64,000 nucleotides of DNA from Faecalibacterium sp. I4-3-84 (GCF_023347255.1 NZ_CP094466.1:806001-870000); one strand, 5' to 3'. Counted from the stretch's first letter, positions 43,494-53,235 are shown. A program made the numbers and translations. Notes: generated by a model not told the origin, from the sequence alone.

Positions 43494-44843
43494 ATGGGCT
43501 TTTTTACACGCACCGCGATGGATATGCTGATGAAAACTACCCATCCCGAGATCAACCGCCGCCAGTGCTGGAACCTGCATCCCCATCGCAAGCCCTGCAC
43601 CGAGTGCAAGGATATCTGCCCCTATGGCGAACAGATCTTTACCCGCCCGAACCTTGTGAAGGACTGGGACCCCTGTACCGAGTGCGGCCTGTGCGTCTCT
43701 GCCTGCCGCAGCGGCTGCATCATCCCTTCGCCGGAGCAGGTGCAGCGGGACACCTCTGCCGCCGATACCGACAATGACACCATCTGGATCGGCTGCGAAA
43801 AGTCCACCCGCAAAAATTCCATGGTGCGCACCTGCATCTCTGCCCTCACATGGGAGACACTGGCCTACCTTGCCCTGAACAAAAAGATCGTGCTGGATCT
43901 GACCCCCTGCGGTGAATGTGAGAACGACCTGTGCGCCGCCCAGCTGCGCAAGGAGCTGACAAGGCTTGTGGATTTCTTTGGCCAGCCCATGTTCGAGGCA
44001 CGGTTCACTCTGGCCTACGAGCCGGACGAAGCGCTCTACCACGTAAAGGAGCTGAGCCGCCGCGAAATGTTTGAGCAGGTGAGCCACGGCTCCAAAAGTG
44101 GCACCAAAAAGCTGCTGCAGATGCTGCCCGGCCTGCACAGCGAGGACGACGGCGGTGTGGATTTCCGCCTTTTGCTGCACCAGCGCACAAAGCAGCTGAA
44201 GGCATCCATGGAAACGCCGCTGAAGTACGGCTACTACCTGCCCAACTTTACCGATAAATGCTTTGGCTGCGGCAAGTGCGAAAAGGCCTGCCGCGCCGGT
44301 GCGCTGAAGCTGGAGGACCTGCCCGACGGCCAGACCCGCATCGTCATCACGCCGTGGAAGTGCAGCGAGTGCGAGGTGTGCGTGGCCTCCTGCTCCAACC
44401 ATGGCATCAACGGCATGAAGCTGCGCCAGCTCACCACCCTTGGCCCGGTAAGTGTACACAAATGCACCAAGACCCTGTGCAAGGAATGCGGCAAGCCCAT
44501 TGCGCCGGGCAGTGTGGATGGTGTGTGCACCGTGTGCCGCATCAAGGCCCGCACCAAAAAGCGGCAGGAAGAAGCCGCTGCCAAGGCAAAGCAGCTGCGT
44601 GAGGAGCGCGAAGCCAAAAAGGCTGCAGAGGAAGCCGCCAAGGCAGCAGCCGAAGCCGGTGCCGACGCTGCTGAGACAGCTGTACAGACGGCTGCCGCCC
44701 CCGCAGAAACCGCTGCGGCCGGTTCCGTGATCACAGCACTGACCCCGGAAAAAGCAGCCCCCGCCGCGCTGGACGAAACCCCTGCTGCCGCACCGGAAAA
44801 CACCGCAGAAAAGGATGTGCCCGACACACCGAAAAACGATTGA
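43494..44843 (+). CDS. Multi-cluster Fe-S protein with zinc ribbon and Ala-rich tail
   Basis: 449 residues, ATG with AAAGGAG that lies in the previous stop region. Cysteine sets: CTECKDICPYG and CTECGLCVSACRSGC near the N-terminus (35-75), a central domain with WIGCEKSTRKNSMVRTC and PCGECENDLC, then CFGCGKCEKACRAG and CSECEVCVASCSNHG, and a CKECGK...CTVCRIK zinc ribbon. Residues after about 350 form a long Ala/Glu/Lys helix and low-complexity tail. At least four [4Fe-4S] sites are possible. No family is recognised with confidence. Expression with a chaperone suggests a protein that needs help in folding. Confidence 0.75.
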   Translation: MGFFTRTAMDMLMKTTHPEINRRQCWNLHPHRKPCTECKDICPYGEQIFTRPNLVKDWDPCTECGLCVSACRSGCIIPSPEQVQRDTSAADTDNDTIWIGCEKSTRKNSMVRTCISALTWETLAYLALNKKIVLDLTPCGECENDLCAAQLRKELTRLVDFFGQPMFEARFTLAYEPDEALYHVKELSRREMFEQVSHGSKSGTKKLLQMLPGLHSEDDGGVDFRLLLHQRTKQLKASMETPLKYGYYLPNFTDKCFGCGKCEKACRAGALKLEDLPDGQTRIVITPWKCSECEVCVASCSNHGINGMKLRQLTTLGPVSVHKCTKTLCKECGKPIAPGSVDGVCTVCRIKARTKKRQEEAAAKAKQLREEREAKKAAEEAAKAAAEAGADAAETAVQTAAAPAETAAAGSVITALTPEKAAPAALDETPAAAPENTAEKDVPDTPKND

Positions 44844-44868
44844 CGGCGCACAGATTCAATGCTATACT
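44840..44868 (+). promoter_or_regulatory. Promoter of the oligopeptide-binding protein gene
   Basis: TTGACG (44840-44845), 17-nt spacer, TATACT (44863-44868), with extended -10 TGC. It overlaps the stop codon of the Fe-S protein gene. Confidence 0.75.
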
Positions 44869-44905
44869 GACCATAAGACCACGCACCGTGGCCACCGACT
44901 GTTAC

Positions 44906-44942
44906 AAAGGGGTAACGGAGCTATTTCCGTTACCCCTTTCTT
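44906..44942 (+). promoter_or_regulatory. Strong hairpin in the oppA leader (possible attenuator)
   Basis: AAGGGGTAACGGA / TCCGTTACCCCTT, 6-nt loop, followed by TCTT. It lies after the promoter at 44840-44868 and before the start codon, so it would terminate or control the oppA transcript; it may also end the Fe-S operon. Confidence 0.5.
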
Positions 44943-44997
44943 ATCCCAAAGCACGAAGCAAGCTTTTGCCAAGATCTTACGAAAGAAGGATTTTACT

Positions 44998-47031
44998 ATG
45001 GCTCATTCCATCTCCCGCCGCCAGTTCCTGCAAGGCAGCGGCGCAGCCGCCCTTTCTGTAGCAGCGGCTGGTCTGCTGAGCAGCTGCGGCGGCTCTTCCG
45101 CTTCCAATGGCGGCAGCACCGGCGCTGCCGGCAGCAGCTCCACCTACACCGTGCTGTATTCCCGTCAGCCCGCCACCCTGAACTATCTGGTCTGCTCAGC
45201 TGACCCGGACCTTTACCACGGCACTCAGTGCATCGACACGCTGGTGGAGTACGACAACCGCGGCAAGATCCGGGAGGGCCTTGCCACTGCTTGGGAATGG
45301 GATGCCGACAGCCTGACATGGACGTTCCACCTGCGGGATGAGAACTGGGTGGACTGCAACGGCGAGGTGCTTGGCCCTGTGACCGCGCAGGACTTTGTGG
45401 ATGCGCTGGCCTATGTGCTGAATCCGGACTACGCTTCCTCCACTGCAAGCCTTGTCACCCCCTATGTGGCCGGTGCGGACGACTACTATAACTACTGCGT
45501 TTACCGCAACAACGCCAATAACGGCACCGTGGCCGAGGACGGCACCACCTACGCCATTGATGCCAACGGCACCGTGACCGCCGCTGCCGCCGACGGCACC
45601 ACCACCGAATACCCGGCTGTGGATTTTTCCACCGTGGGCGTGAAGGCTGTGGACGACCACACCCTGACCTACACGTTGAACTTCGACTTTCCCGGCTTCC
45701 TCAGCCTGCTGAGCTATGCTCCCTACGAGCCTGCCTACGGCCCGCTGCTGGAGGAGTTTGCCGACCAGTTCTGCACCAGTGCCGAGACCGCCTGCAGCTG
45801 CGGCGCGTTCTATCTGGCCGAGTACACCCCGCTGGAAAACTGGGTGATGAAGAAGAACCCCGAAAACTACGATGCCGACAGCGTTTACATCGACACGGTG
45901 CGCTACATCTACAATCAGGAAGAGCTGATCAGCGGCCCGGAGATGGTCAAGCGCGGCGAGATCGATCAGGCTACCATCAGCTCCGACATTCTGGACAGCT
46001 GGCTGGCCGACGACACCACCAAGGACATGGTTTCCATGGAGCGCCCGGAAACCGGCAAGAGCTACTTCTACATCTTCAACTTCCTGCCCTACCGCCACGA
46101 GTTCTCAAACTGGACCGTGACCGGCGTGGATGCCCAGTACGAGCCGGACAATTGGGCCAAGGCCATCAACTCCACCAACTTCCGCAGGGCTTTCCTGTAT
46201 GCCATCAATCCCTCCGTCACGCTGGCCGTCACCGCGCCGGAAGGCTACGATAACTACAAGCTGCACACCATCACTCCGCCGTCCTTCTGTGCCAACAGCA
46301 AAGGCGTGGATTATACTGAGTGCGGCGGCCTTGCAAACCTCTCCGACTTCTTTGACGAAGCCAAGGCCAAAGAGTACCGTGATGCCGCCGTGGAAGAGCT
46401 GACCGCCGCCGGTGTCACCTTCCCCATCAAGATCCAGTATCCGTACAACCCCGCTGTGGTGGACTGGGACAAGCAGTGTCAGGTGTTCAAGCAGCAGGTG
46501 GAAGCCGTGCTGAACGACGGCTTCGACTTCATCAGCATCATCATCACGCAGGGTCCGTCCGACAACTTCCTGAACGCGGTGCGCCGGGCGGGTGCCTACC
46601 AGCTGATGTCCTACTACTGGGGTGCCGATTACTCCGACCCCGAGACCGAGGTGTACCCCTTCTATCAGGAAGCCGGCGACCGCGGCACCTGCTACAGCTT
46701 CCTGCGCACCGGCGTGGAGGACGGCATCGTGACCGGCGAGACCGCCGACCTCGTGATGCAGTACATGTCCATGGTGGAGAACGCCAAGACCATCACCGAG
46801 GATCTGGATGCCCGGTACGAAGCCTTTGCGGATGCCGAAGCCTTTCTCATTGAGAACGCACTGGTCATCCCGCTGGGGATGCCGGTGCCGCCCTACATTG
46901 CCACCCGCCTGAACCTGTGGGAGGGCCAGTACGCGCCCACAGGCCTTTCCACCAACCGTCTGAAGGGCGTGCACATCCTCGACCACTACGTTTCCATGGA
47001 CGAGTATAATGCCAACCGGGATGCGCGGTGA
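44998..47031 (+). CDS. oppA: Oligopeptide ABC transporter substrate-binding lipoprotein
   Basis: 677 residues from the ATG at 44998 (AAGGA site). The leader MAHSISRRQFLQGSGAAALS has a twin-arginine-like SRRQFL motif and ends in the lipobox LLSSC with Cys 30, followed by a Gly/Ser linker. The mature protein is a family-5 solute-binding protein: PATLNYLVCSADPD, LVEYDNRGKIREGLATAWEWD, LTWTFHLRDENW, AQDFVDALAYVL. Longer than typical OppA (about 540). It delivers peptides to the permeases encoded downstream; 239 nt with a terminator lie between, which should give excess binding protein. Confidence 0.88.
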   Translation: MAHSISRRQFLQGSGAAALSVAAAGLLSSCGGSSASNGGSTGAAGSSSTYTVLYSRQPATLNYLVCSADPDLYHGTQCIDTLVEYDNRGKIREGLATAWEWDADSLTWTFHLRDENWVDCNGEVLGPVTAQDFVDALAYVLNPDYASSTASLVTPYVAGADDYYNYCVYRNNANNGTVAEDGTTYAIDANGTVTAAAADGTTTEYPAVDFSTVGVKAVDDHTLTYTLNFDFPGFLSLLSYAPYEPAYGPLLEEFADQFCTSAETACSCGAFYLAEYTPLENWVMKKNPENYDADSVYIDTVRYIYNQEELISGPEMVKRGEIDQATISSDILDSWLADDTTKDMVSMERPETGKSYFYIFNFLPYRHEFSNWTVTGVDAQYEPDNWAKAINSTNFRRAFLYAINPSVTLAVTAPEGYDNYKLHTITPPSFCANSKGVDYTECGGLANLSDFFDEAKAKEYRDAAVEELTAAGVTFPIKIQYPYNPAVVDWDKQCQVFKQQVEAVLNDGFDFISIIITQGPSDNFLNAVRRAGAYQLMSYYWGADYSDPETEVYPFYQEAGDRGTCYSFLRTGVEDGIVTGETADLVMQYMSMVENAKTITEDLDARYEAFADAEAFLIENALVIPLGMPVPPYIATRLNLWEGQYAPTGLSTNRLKGVHILDHYVSMDEYNANRDAR

Positions 47032-47049
47032 GTTTTTGATTTGAATATC

Positions 47050-47140
47050 CTCCGCTGACGCTCTGGATATTTTCAGCGGAAATTTATTTTTAGTTGTAAA
47101 TCGGAAAAATCTGCGGATTTTTCCGATTTACTTTTTCACC
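47050..47140 (+). repeat. Terminator-bearing repeat, copy 2
   Basis: CTCCGCTGA / TCAGCGGAAA hairpin then a perfect 16-bp stem GTAAATCGGAAAAATC / GATTTTTCCGATTTAC (47096-47131) and TTTTTCAC. Lies between oppA and oppB. Same layout as 35236-35333. Confidence 0.75.
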
Positions 47141-47270
47141 GGAAGGGCCGCAGCGGAAAACGGCATTTCAACAACTTTCGATCAAAAAACGACAAATCAC
47201 TTTCCAAACGTAAGATTTTGCGTTATTCTATACTTATCTGTATTTATAAAGAAAAGAGAGGTGCACAGCT

Positions 47271-48212
47271 ATGGTGCAATATCTCGCAAAACGCATCGGG
47301 CGCTCCATTCTGACCCTGTTCGTCATTGTGACGCTGGTGTTCTGCCTGCTGCGGCTCATGCCGGTGGAAGGCTACTTTGCAAACTACGAAAAAATGACCG
47401 AGGCACAGATCCAGGCCGGTTTGCAGTCCATGGGCCTGCTGGACCCGCTGCCGGTACAGATCGGCCATTTCTGGGTGAACGCTTTGCACGGTGATCTGGG
47501 CGTGAGCCACATTTACAAGCTCAACGCTCCCGTGACCAGGATCCTTGCCCAGAAGCTGCCCATTTCCATCGAGATGGGTGTGCTGGCCATGCTGCTGAGC
47601 CTTGTGCTGGGCATCCCGCTGGGCCTTGTCATGGGCCGTTATAAGGGCCGCTGGCCGGATAAGCTGGGCACGGCATTCATCGTGCTCATTCAGGCGGTGC
47701 CTGCGGCAGTGTACTTTTTGTATATCCAGATGTACGGCACCACCGCCATGGGCGTGGGCCTGCTGTTCGACGCTTCCGACTGGCGCTATTGGGTGCTGCC
47801 GGTGTGCAGCATGAGCCTTGCAAACCTTGCGTTCTACGCCATGTGGCTGCGCCGCTATATGGTGGACGAGAGCAACAAGGACTACGTCAAGCTGGCCCGA
47901 GCCAAGGGTGTGAGCGAGAACAATATCGCCCTGCACCACGTATTCCGCAACGCCATGGTGCCGCTGGTGCAGTACATTCCCTCCGCATTCCTGAACACTG
48001 TCGTCGGCTCCATCTACATCGAAAGCCTGTACAGCATCCCGGGCATGGGCGGCCTGCTGGTCACCTGCGTGCAGCGCCACGACAACACCATGGTGCAGGG
48101 CATCGTGCTGCTGTACGCCTGCGTGGGCATCATCGGCCTGATTTTGGGCGATGTGCTCATGGTGCTCATTGACCCCCGCATCAACTTTGGCAAGAAAGAA
48201 GGTGGACGCTGA
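47271..48212 (+). CDS. oppB: Oligopeptide ABC transporter permease, OppB type
   Basis: 313 residues with about six membrane helices; the N-terminus YLAKRIGRSILTLFVIVTLVF and block LRLMPVEGYF are typical OppB/DppB. The EAA-like loop is present as DYVKLARAKGVSENNIALHHVFRNA. ATG at 47271 with a GAGAGGTG site. Forms the heterodimeric channel with the next gene product; overlaps it by one base. The usual long cytoplasmic-facing regions are intact. Confidence 0.92.
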   Translation: MVQYLAKRIGRSILTLFVIVTLVFCLLRLMPVEGYFANYEKMTEAQIQAGLQSMGLLDPLPVQIGHFWVNALHGDLGVSHIYKLNAPVTRILAQKLPISIEMGVLAMLLSLVLGIPLGLVMGRYKGRWPDKLGTAFIVLIQAVPAAVYFLYIQMYGTTAMGVGLLFDASDWRYWVLPVCSMSLANLAFYAMWLRRYMVDESNKDYVKLARAKGVSENNIALHHVFRNAMVPLVQYIPSAFLNTVVGSIYIESLYSIPGMGGLLVTCVQRHDNTMVQGIVLLYACVGIIGLILGDVLMVLIDPRINFGKKEGGR

Positions 48213-49243
48213 TGCTCTCTTTTCTGAAACGCGAAAAATCGAAGCAGCTGGAGGATCAGCTGAATGCTGCTCAGGCACAGCGCCGCACCGGCTGGGAAGA
48301 TCTGCCGGAGGATGAGCTGTTCACCCCCGCCGGGTTCAGTGAGGAACAGGCCGAAGCCACCGCCAGCTCCAACTACAGCTACTGGGGCAGCACCTTCCGT
48401 GCCTTTTTCAAGAACAAGTTCGCCGTGACCCTGCTGATCGCGCTGGCAGCTGTGGTTGCCTTTGCATTCATCCAGCCCCACCTGCCCGGCCAGGCTGACC
48501 CGAACCTGTGCGCCGTGGACCCTGTGACCGGCATTCAGTACCGCAACATCGCCCCCGGGCAGGACGGCTTTATCTGGGGTTCCAACTCCATCGGTCAGGA
48601 CCTGTGGACACGCATCTGGGCCGGTGCACGCACCAGTCTGACTATCGCCTTTTTCGTGGCCCTCATCGAAGCTGTGGTGGGCATTACCGCCGGTGTGCTG
48701 TGGGGCTATGTGCGCGGGCTGGACTTTGTGTTCACCGAGTTGTACAACATCTTCGATAACATTCCCACCGCCATCGTGCTGATCCTCATTTCCTATGTAG
48801 CCACCCCCAGCATCTGGACCATGGTCCTTGGCATGGCCATCAAGGGCTGGATCGAAATGGCACGCTTCATCCGCAATCAGATCCTCATCATCCGCGACCG
48901 GGATTACAATGTGGCATCCCGCTGCATCGGCACGCCCACCATCCGCATCGTGCTGCGCAACCTGCTGCCGTATCTCGTCTCGGTCATCATGCTGCGCATG
49001 GCCCTCACCATCCCGGAAGCCATTGGCAACGAGGTGTTCATCACCTACATCGGTCTGGGCCTGTCCGTGGAGACCCCCTCGCTGGGCAACCTGGTCAACG
49101 ACGGCCGCAAGGTGATGATGCAGGCCGGGCTGCGCTACCAGCTGCTGTACCCCACCCTCATCCTGAGCTTTGTTACCATTGCGTTCTATCTGATCGGCAA
49201 CGCTTTCTCGGATGCTGCCGATCCGAAGAACCATCTGCAGTAA
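48212..49243 (+). CDS. oppC: Oligopeptide ABC transporter permease, OppC type
   Basis: 343 residues; TGATG overlap with oppB. An N-terminal soluble stretch of about 55 residues (KREKSKQLEDQLNAAQAQ...) precedes the first membrane helix (FAVTLLIALAAVVAFAFI), then FIWGSNSIGQDLWTRIWAGARTSLTIAF, the OppC signature, and the EAA loop MARFIRNQILIIRDRDYNVASRCIGTPT. ATP-driven import of peptides across the inner membrane. Confidence 0.92.
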   Translation: MLSFLKREKSKQLEDQLNAAQAQRRTGWEDLPEDELFTPAGFSEEQAEATASSNYSYWGSTFRAFFKNKFAVTLLIALAAVVAFAFIQPHLPGQADPNLCAVDPVTGIQYRNIAPGQDGFIWGSNSIGQDLWTRIWAGARTSLTIAFFVALIEAVVGITAGVLWGYVRGLDFVFTELYNIFDNIPTAIVLILISYVATPSIWTMVLGMAIKGWIEMARFIRNQILIIRDRDYNVASRCIGTPTIRIVLRNLLPYLVSVIMLRMALTIPEAIGNEVFITYIGLGLSVETPSLGNLVNDGRKVMMQAGLRYQLLYPTLILSFVTIAFYLIGNAFSDAADPKNHLQ

Positions 49244-49255
49244 GGAGGGGATATC

Positions 49256-50308
49256 ATGGAACACAACCAGCTCATTCTCTCCGCAAAAGATGTCAACATC
49301 CAGTTCAACCTGCGTGGAAAAGTGCTGCATGCCATCCGCGGCATCGACCTTGACCTCTATCAGGGCGAAGTGCTCGCCATCGTGGGCGAGAGCGGCTCCG
49401 GCAAGAGCGTGTTCACCAAGAGCTTCATGGGCCTGCTGGATGCCAACGGCTCCATTACCAGCGGCACCATTGATTACTACGGCATGGCGGACGGCAAGCC
49501 GCTGCGCCTTTCTGACCTCAGAACCGAAAAGGACTGGCTGCGGGTACGCGGCCGAGAGATCGCCATGGTCATGCAGGACCCCATGACCAGCCTGAACCCG
49601 CTGAAGACCATCGGGGCACAGATCATGGAAGCCGTTGCCCTGCATCAGGGCTTAAAGGGTGCTGCCGCCAAGGAAAAAACACTGGAATACCTGCGGGATG
49701 TGGGCATCTCTGACCCGGAAAAGCGCTTTAAGCAGTACCCGCACGAGTTCTCCGGCGGCATGCGCCAGCGTGTGGTCATTGCCATTGCGGTGGCCTGCAG
49801 CCCCAAGATCCTGATCTGCGACGAGCCTACCACCGCACTGGACGTGACCATTCAAGCCCAGATTTTGCAGCTTTTGAAGGAGATGCGGTTCAAGTACGAT
49901 CTGACCATCGTCATGATCACCCACGATCTGGGCGTTGTGGCAAACATTGCAGACCGCGTGGCTGTGATGTACGCAGGCGACATTGTGGAGATCGGCACTG
50001 CTGACGAAATTTATTACGATCCCCGCCACCCCTACACATGGGCACTGCTTTCCAGTATGCCCCAGATGGGCGTAAAGGGCGAGGACCTGTTCAACATCGT
50101 GGGCACACCGCCAAACCTGTTTGCGGAAATTCGCGGCGATGCTTTTGCACCCCGCAACCCGCAGGCGCTGAAGATCGATTTTGTCAAGCGCCCGCCTTAC
50201 TTTGAGGTAACGCCCACCCACAAGGCCAAAACATGGCTGCTGGACCCCCGGGCACCCAAGATCGAGCCGCCTGCTGCGGTAAAAATGCTGCGAGAGGAGG
50301 GGCTGTAA
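49256..50308 (+). CDS. oppD: Oligopeptide ABC transporter ATPase, OppD type
   Basis: 350 residues. Walker [10 protein letters not shown]-loop [11 protein letters not shown], signature FSGGMRQR, Walker [14 protein letters not shown]-loop MITHDLGVV. The C-terminal OppD extension ([31 protein letters not shown]) is present, although the usual tail cysteines for an Fe-S site are not seen. AAGGAGGGG precedes the ATG; 2 nt separate the stop from oppF. Confidence 0.93.
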   Translation: MEHNQLILSAKDVNIQFNLRGKVLHAIRGIDLDLYQGEVLAIVGESGSGKSVFTKSFMGLLDANGSITSGTIDYYGMADGKPLRLSDLRTEKDWLRVRGREIAMVMQDPMTSLNPLKTIGAQIMEAVALHQGLKGAAAKEKTLEYLRDVGISDPEKRFKQYPHEFSGGMRQRVVIAIAVACSPKILICDEPTTALDVTIQAQILQLLKEMRFKYDLTIVMITHDLGVVANIADRVAVMYAGDIVEIGTADEIYYDPRHPYTWALLSSMPQMGVKGEDLFNIVGTPPNLFAEIRGDAFAPRNPQALKIDFVKRPPYFEVTPTHKAKTWLLDPRAPKIEPPAAVKMLREEGL

Positions 50309-50309
50309 G

Positions 50310-51239
50310 ATGGAAAATGAACGCGAAGTTCTTGTGGAAGTGAACCACCTGAACGTAACCTACGGCTCCGGCAAAAAAGCATATGAAGCTGTGCAGGATG
50401 CCAACTTTAAAATTTATAAGGGCGAGACCTTCGGCCTTGTAGGCGAAAGCGGCAGCGGCAAAACTACCATTGGCCGCGCCATCCTGCGCATCCTGCCCAC
50501 CTCCGGCGGCGAGATCCTTTATAAGGGCCAGAAGATCAACGGCAGAATTTCCCGCCAGCTGGACAGGCAGATCATCAAAGAGATCCAGATGATCTTTCAG
50601 GACCCGCAGTCCTCGCTGAACGAGCGCGCCAAAGTGAGCTATATCGTGGGCGAGGGCCTGCAGAACGTCCGGCCTGATCTTTCCACCGCCCAGCAGGAGG
50701 AAAAGGTGCGTCAGGCTCTGCTGGACGTGGGTCTGCTGCCGGAATTTGCCTCCCGCTTCCCCCACGAATTTTCCGGCGGACAGCGCCAGCGCATCGGCAT
50801 TGCCCGAGCCCTGATCGTGGAGCCGGAGTTCATCGTTGCCGATGAGCCCATCAGCGCACTGGATATGTCCATCCGTGCACAGGTGCTGAACCTGCTGCGC
50901 CGCCTGCAGAAGGAACGCGGCATCACCTACCTGTTCATCGCCCACGATCTTTCCGTGATGCGCTACATCTCCGACCGCATCGCCGTCATCCACAAGGGCC
51001 GCATCGTGGAGCTGGCCGAAGCTGAAGAGTTGACAGCCCACGCCATCCACCCCTATACCCGCAGCCTGCTTTCCGCCATTCCCATGCCGGACCCCCGCCG
51101 GGAGCGGCAGAAAAAGCTGCTGGTGTACGACCCCGCCATGCACGACTACTCCAGAGAGGCCCCCCAGTGGCGCGAACTGCGGCCTGAGCATTTTGTACTG
51201 TGCAGCGCTGCCGAAGCCGAACAGTGGCTGCCGCGCTGA
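50310..51239 (+). CDS. oppF: Oligopeptide ABC transporter ATPase, OppF type
   Basis: 309 residues. Walker [11 protein letters not shown]-loop [15 protein letters not shown], signature [15 protein letters not shown], Walker [14 protein letters not shown]-loop FIAHDLSVM, and the OppF C-terminal block [16 protein letters not shown]. Partner ATPase of OppD; last gene of the importer. No clear terminator follows before the next promoter. Confidence 0.93.
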   Translation: MENEREVLVEVNHLNVTYGSGKKAYEAVQDANFKIYKGETFGLVGESGSGKTTIGRAILRILPTSGGEILYKGQKINGRISRQLDRQIIKEIQMIFQDPQSSLNERAKVSYIVGEGLQNVRPDLSTAQQEEKVRQALLDVGLLPEFASRFPHEFSGGQRQRIGIARALIVEPEFIVADEPISALDMSIRAQVLNLLRRLQKERGITYLFIAHDLSVMRYISDRIAVIHKGRIVELAEAEELTAHAIHPYTRSLLSAIPMPDPRRERQKKLLVYDPAMHDYSREAPQWRELRPEHFVLCSAAEAEQWLPR

Positions 51240-51304
51240 CCCCCGACATTTCGGGAGGAATCGTTGTTTTACGGCACTTTTACGCAACATTCAAAGTTTA
51301 TTTC

Positions 51305-51333
51305 TTGACATTCTCCGGCAGCTCCACTACAAT
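51305..51333 (+). promoter_or_regulatory. Promoter of the acyl-CoA-synthetase-like gene
   Basis: Perfect TTGACA (51305-51310), 17-nt spacer, TACAAT (51328-51333). The start codon is 132 nt downstream, a long leader without a clear hairpin. Confidence 0.75.
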
Positions 51334-51464
51334 AGAATCTGCATCATTGATTCTGATTTTTGAATTATTAGCTTGTTCTGACCGGCGGCTTTCATCTTCT
51401 TTGCAAAGTTGTCGGCTTTTGGCAATGAAAAGAAGAAGAAAGAAAGAAAAGAGGACTTTATTCT

Positions 51465-53201
51465 ATGACTACTGAACAGCGTGAACCGCTCTATGCGTCC
51501 ACTGCGAAGCCCTGGCTGAAGTACTATGACCAGAAATACATCGACATGCCCCTGCCCAAGTGCAGCGCCTTTGAGTTTCTGTGCCATCAGAACAAGAACC
51601 ATCTGAGCGAGACCGCTCTGGAGTATTATGGCCGCAAATTCACCTTTGCAGACCTCTTTGTGAATATCAAGAAAACCGCGGCCGCCTTCCGTGCTCTCGG
51701 CGTGAAGAAGGGCGACATCATCACCGTTGTCAGCGTGATGACCCCCGAGGTGATCTATGCCTTCTACGCTGTCGATATGATCGGTGCAACGCTGAATCTG
51801 GTGGACCCGCGCTACAGCGTTGAGGGCATCCACGAGTACATCGAAGAGGTAGATTCCCGCCTGCTGATCTGCCTGAATGTGACCTATGAGCGCTGCCACA
51901 AGGCAGAAAAGCGCACCAATGTGGAGCGCGTTCTGGTCATCAGCCCCGCAGACTCTCTGCCGCTGCATCTGGCCGTCGGCTACAAGCTGACCACCCCCGA
52001 TAAGAACCGCTACAAGTCCAATGTGATCCACTGGAAGGACTTTATTGCGCAGGGCAAGGATCAGAGCATGAACGCCGAACCCTACGACCCGCAGCACGCC
52101 TGCGTGGTGGTGCACACCGGCGGCACCACCGGTTCGCCCAAGGGCGTTATGCTGACCGACGACAGCTTTAACTCTCTGGCCCACGAATTCATCGCCCAGA
52201 GCAACCTGTTCTGCCGCGGCCAGAAGCTGATGAACGTCATGCCTCCGTTCATTGCCTACGGCTATGCCTGCGGCGTGCACATGCCGCTGGTCATGGGCCT
52301 GCACGTCGTCATCATCCCCAATCTGGACCCCGACAAGCTGGGCGCACTGATCTGGAAGCACAAGCCCGAGCACATGTTCGGCGTTCCGGCCCACTACCAG
52401 CAGATGGCAGCTTCTCCGCTGCTCAAGAAGAAGAAGGATCTCTCCTTCATCCGCAACTATGCCGCCGGCGGCGACTCGCTGCCGCTGGGCGCTGAGCTGA
52501 CTGTGAACGAGTTCCTGAAGGCGCACAACGTGGAATATCCGCTGGCCAAGGGCTACGGCATGACCGAGGTCGCCTCTGCCGCTACCGTTGCCGCCGGCAA
52601 CGTGACCAAGCCCGGCAGCGTGGGCATTCCCATGCTGAACACGGTGGTGTCCATTTTTGAGCCTGGCACCGAGACCGAACTGCCCATCGGTGAGCGCGGC
52701 GAGATCTGCATCTGCACCCCCACCGTCATGAAGGGCTACTACAATAAGCCCGAGGAGACCGACATGATCCTGCGCCGCCATGCAGACGGCCAGATCTGGG
52801 CACACACCGGCGATGTCGGCTACATGGACGAGGACGGCTTTGTGTATCTGGATTCCCGCATCAAGCGCATGATCATCCGTCACGATGGCTTCAAGGTGTT
52901 CCCGTCCATGATCGAGAACGTCATCAGCCGCCACCCGGCCGTGCATCAGTGCTCGGTGGTGGGCTGCACCGATAAGGACCATGTGCAGGGCCGCCTGCCC
53001 TTTGTCTACGTGGTGCTGGACCCGGAAGGCGACAAGAAAAAGCGCCAGATCGTGCGGGAACTGCGCCAGCTGTGCAAGGAAGAGCTGCCGGAGTATGTGC
53101 AGCCGGTGGGCTACAAGTTCATCTCCGAAATGCCCTTTACCCCTGTTGGCAAGGTGGACTACCGCAAGCTGGAAGAAGAGATCACTCCCCGCGATTACTG
53201 A
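51465..53201 (+). CDS. AMP-forming acyl-CoA synthetase / ligase family protein
   Basis: 578 residues, ANL superfamily. P-loop HTGGTTGSPKGVMLT (TGGTTGSPKG at 218-227), A5 motif YGMTEVASA, A7 HTGDVGYMDEDGFVYL, A8 DSRIKRMIIRHDGFKVFPSMIENV and the catalytic lysine in TPVGKVDYRKLEEE near the C-terminus. It should activate a carboxylic acid as an AMP ester and pass it to CoA or another acceptor; the acid cannot be read from the sequence. Single gene with a promoter and terminator of its own. Confidence 0.88.
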   Translation: MTTEQREPLYASTAKPWLKYYDQKYIDMPLPKCSAFEFLCHQNKNHLSETALEYYGRKFTFADLFVNIKKTAAAFRALGVKKGDIITVVSVMTPEVIYAFYAVDMIGATLNLVDPRYSVEGIHEYIEEVDSRLLICLNVTYERCHKAEKRTNVERVLVISPADSLPLHLAVGYKLTTPDKNRYKSNVIHWKDFIAQGKDQSMNAEPYDPQHACVVVHTGGTTGSPKGVMLTDDSFNSLAHEFIAQSNLFCRGQKLMNVMPPFIAYGYACGVHMPLVMGLHVVIIPNLDPDKLGALIWKHKPEHMFGVPAHYQQMAASPLLKKKKDLSFIRNYAAGGDSLPLGAELTVNEFLKAHNVEYPLAKGYGMTEVASAATVAAGNVTKPGSVGIPMLNTVVSIFEPGTETELPIGERGEICICTPTVMKGYYNKPEETDMILRRHADGQIWAHTGDVGYMDEDGFVYLDSRIKRMIIRHDGFKVFPSMIENVISRHPAVHQCSVVGCTDKDHVQGRLPFVYVVLDPEGDKKKRQIVRELRQLCKEELPEYVQPVGYKFISEMPFTPVGKVDYRKLEEEITPRDY

Positions 53202-53235
53202 TCCTGAACTTCACCCTGTAATTTTTCAGACACTG

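Noticed and set aside
41511-44459. Long minus-strand frame opposite the membrane protein, chaperone and Fe-S genes
   Set aside because: Composition (Gly/His/Leu/Gln runs) is that of an antisense shadow, and the plus-strand genes have clear domains and ribosome sites.
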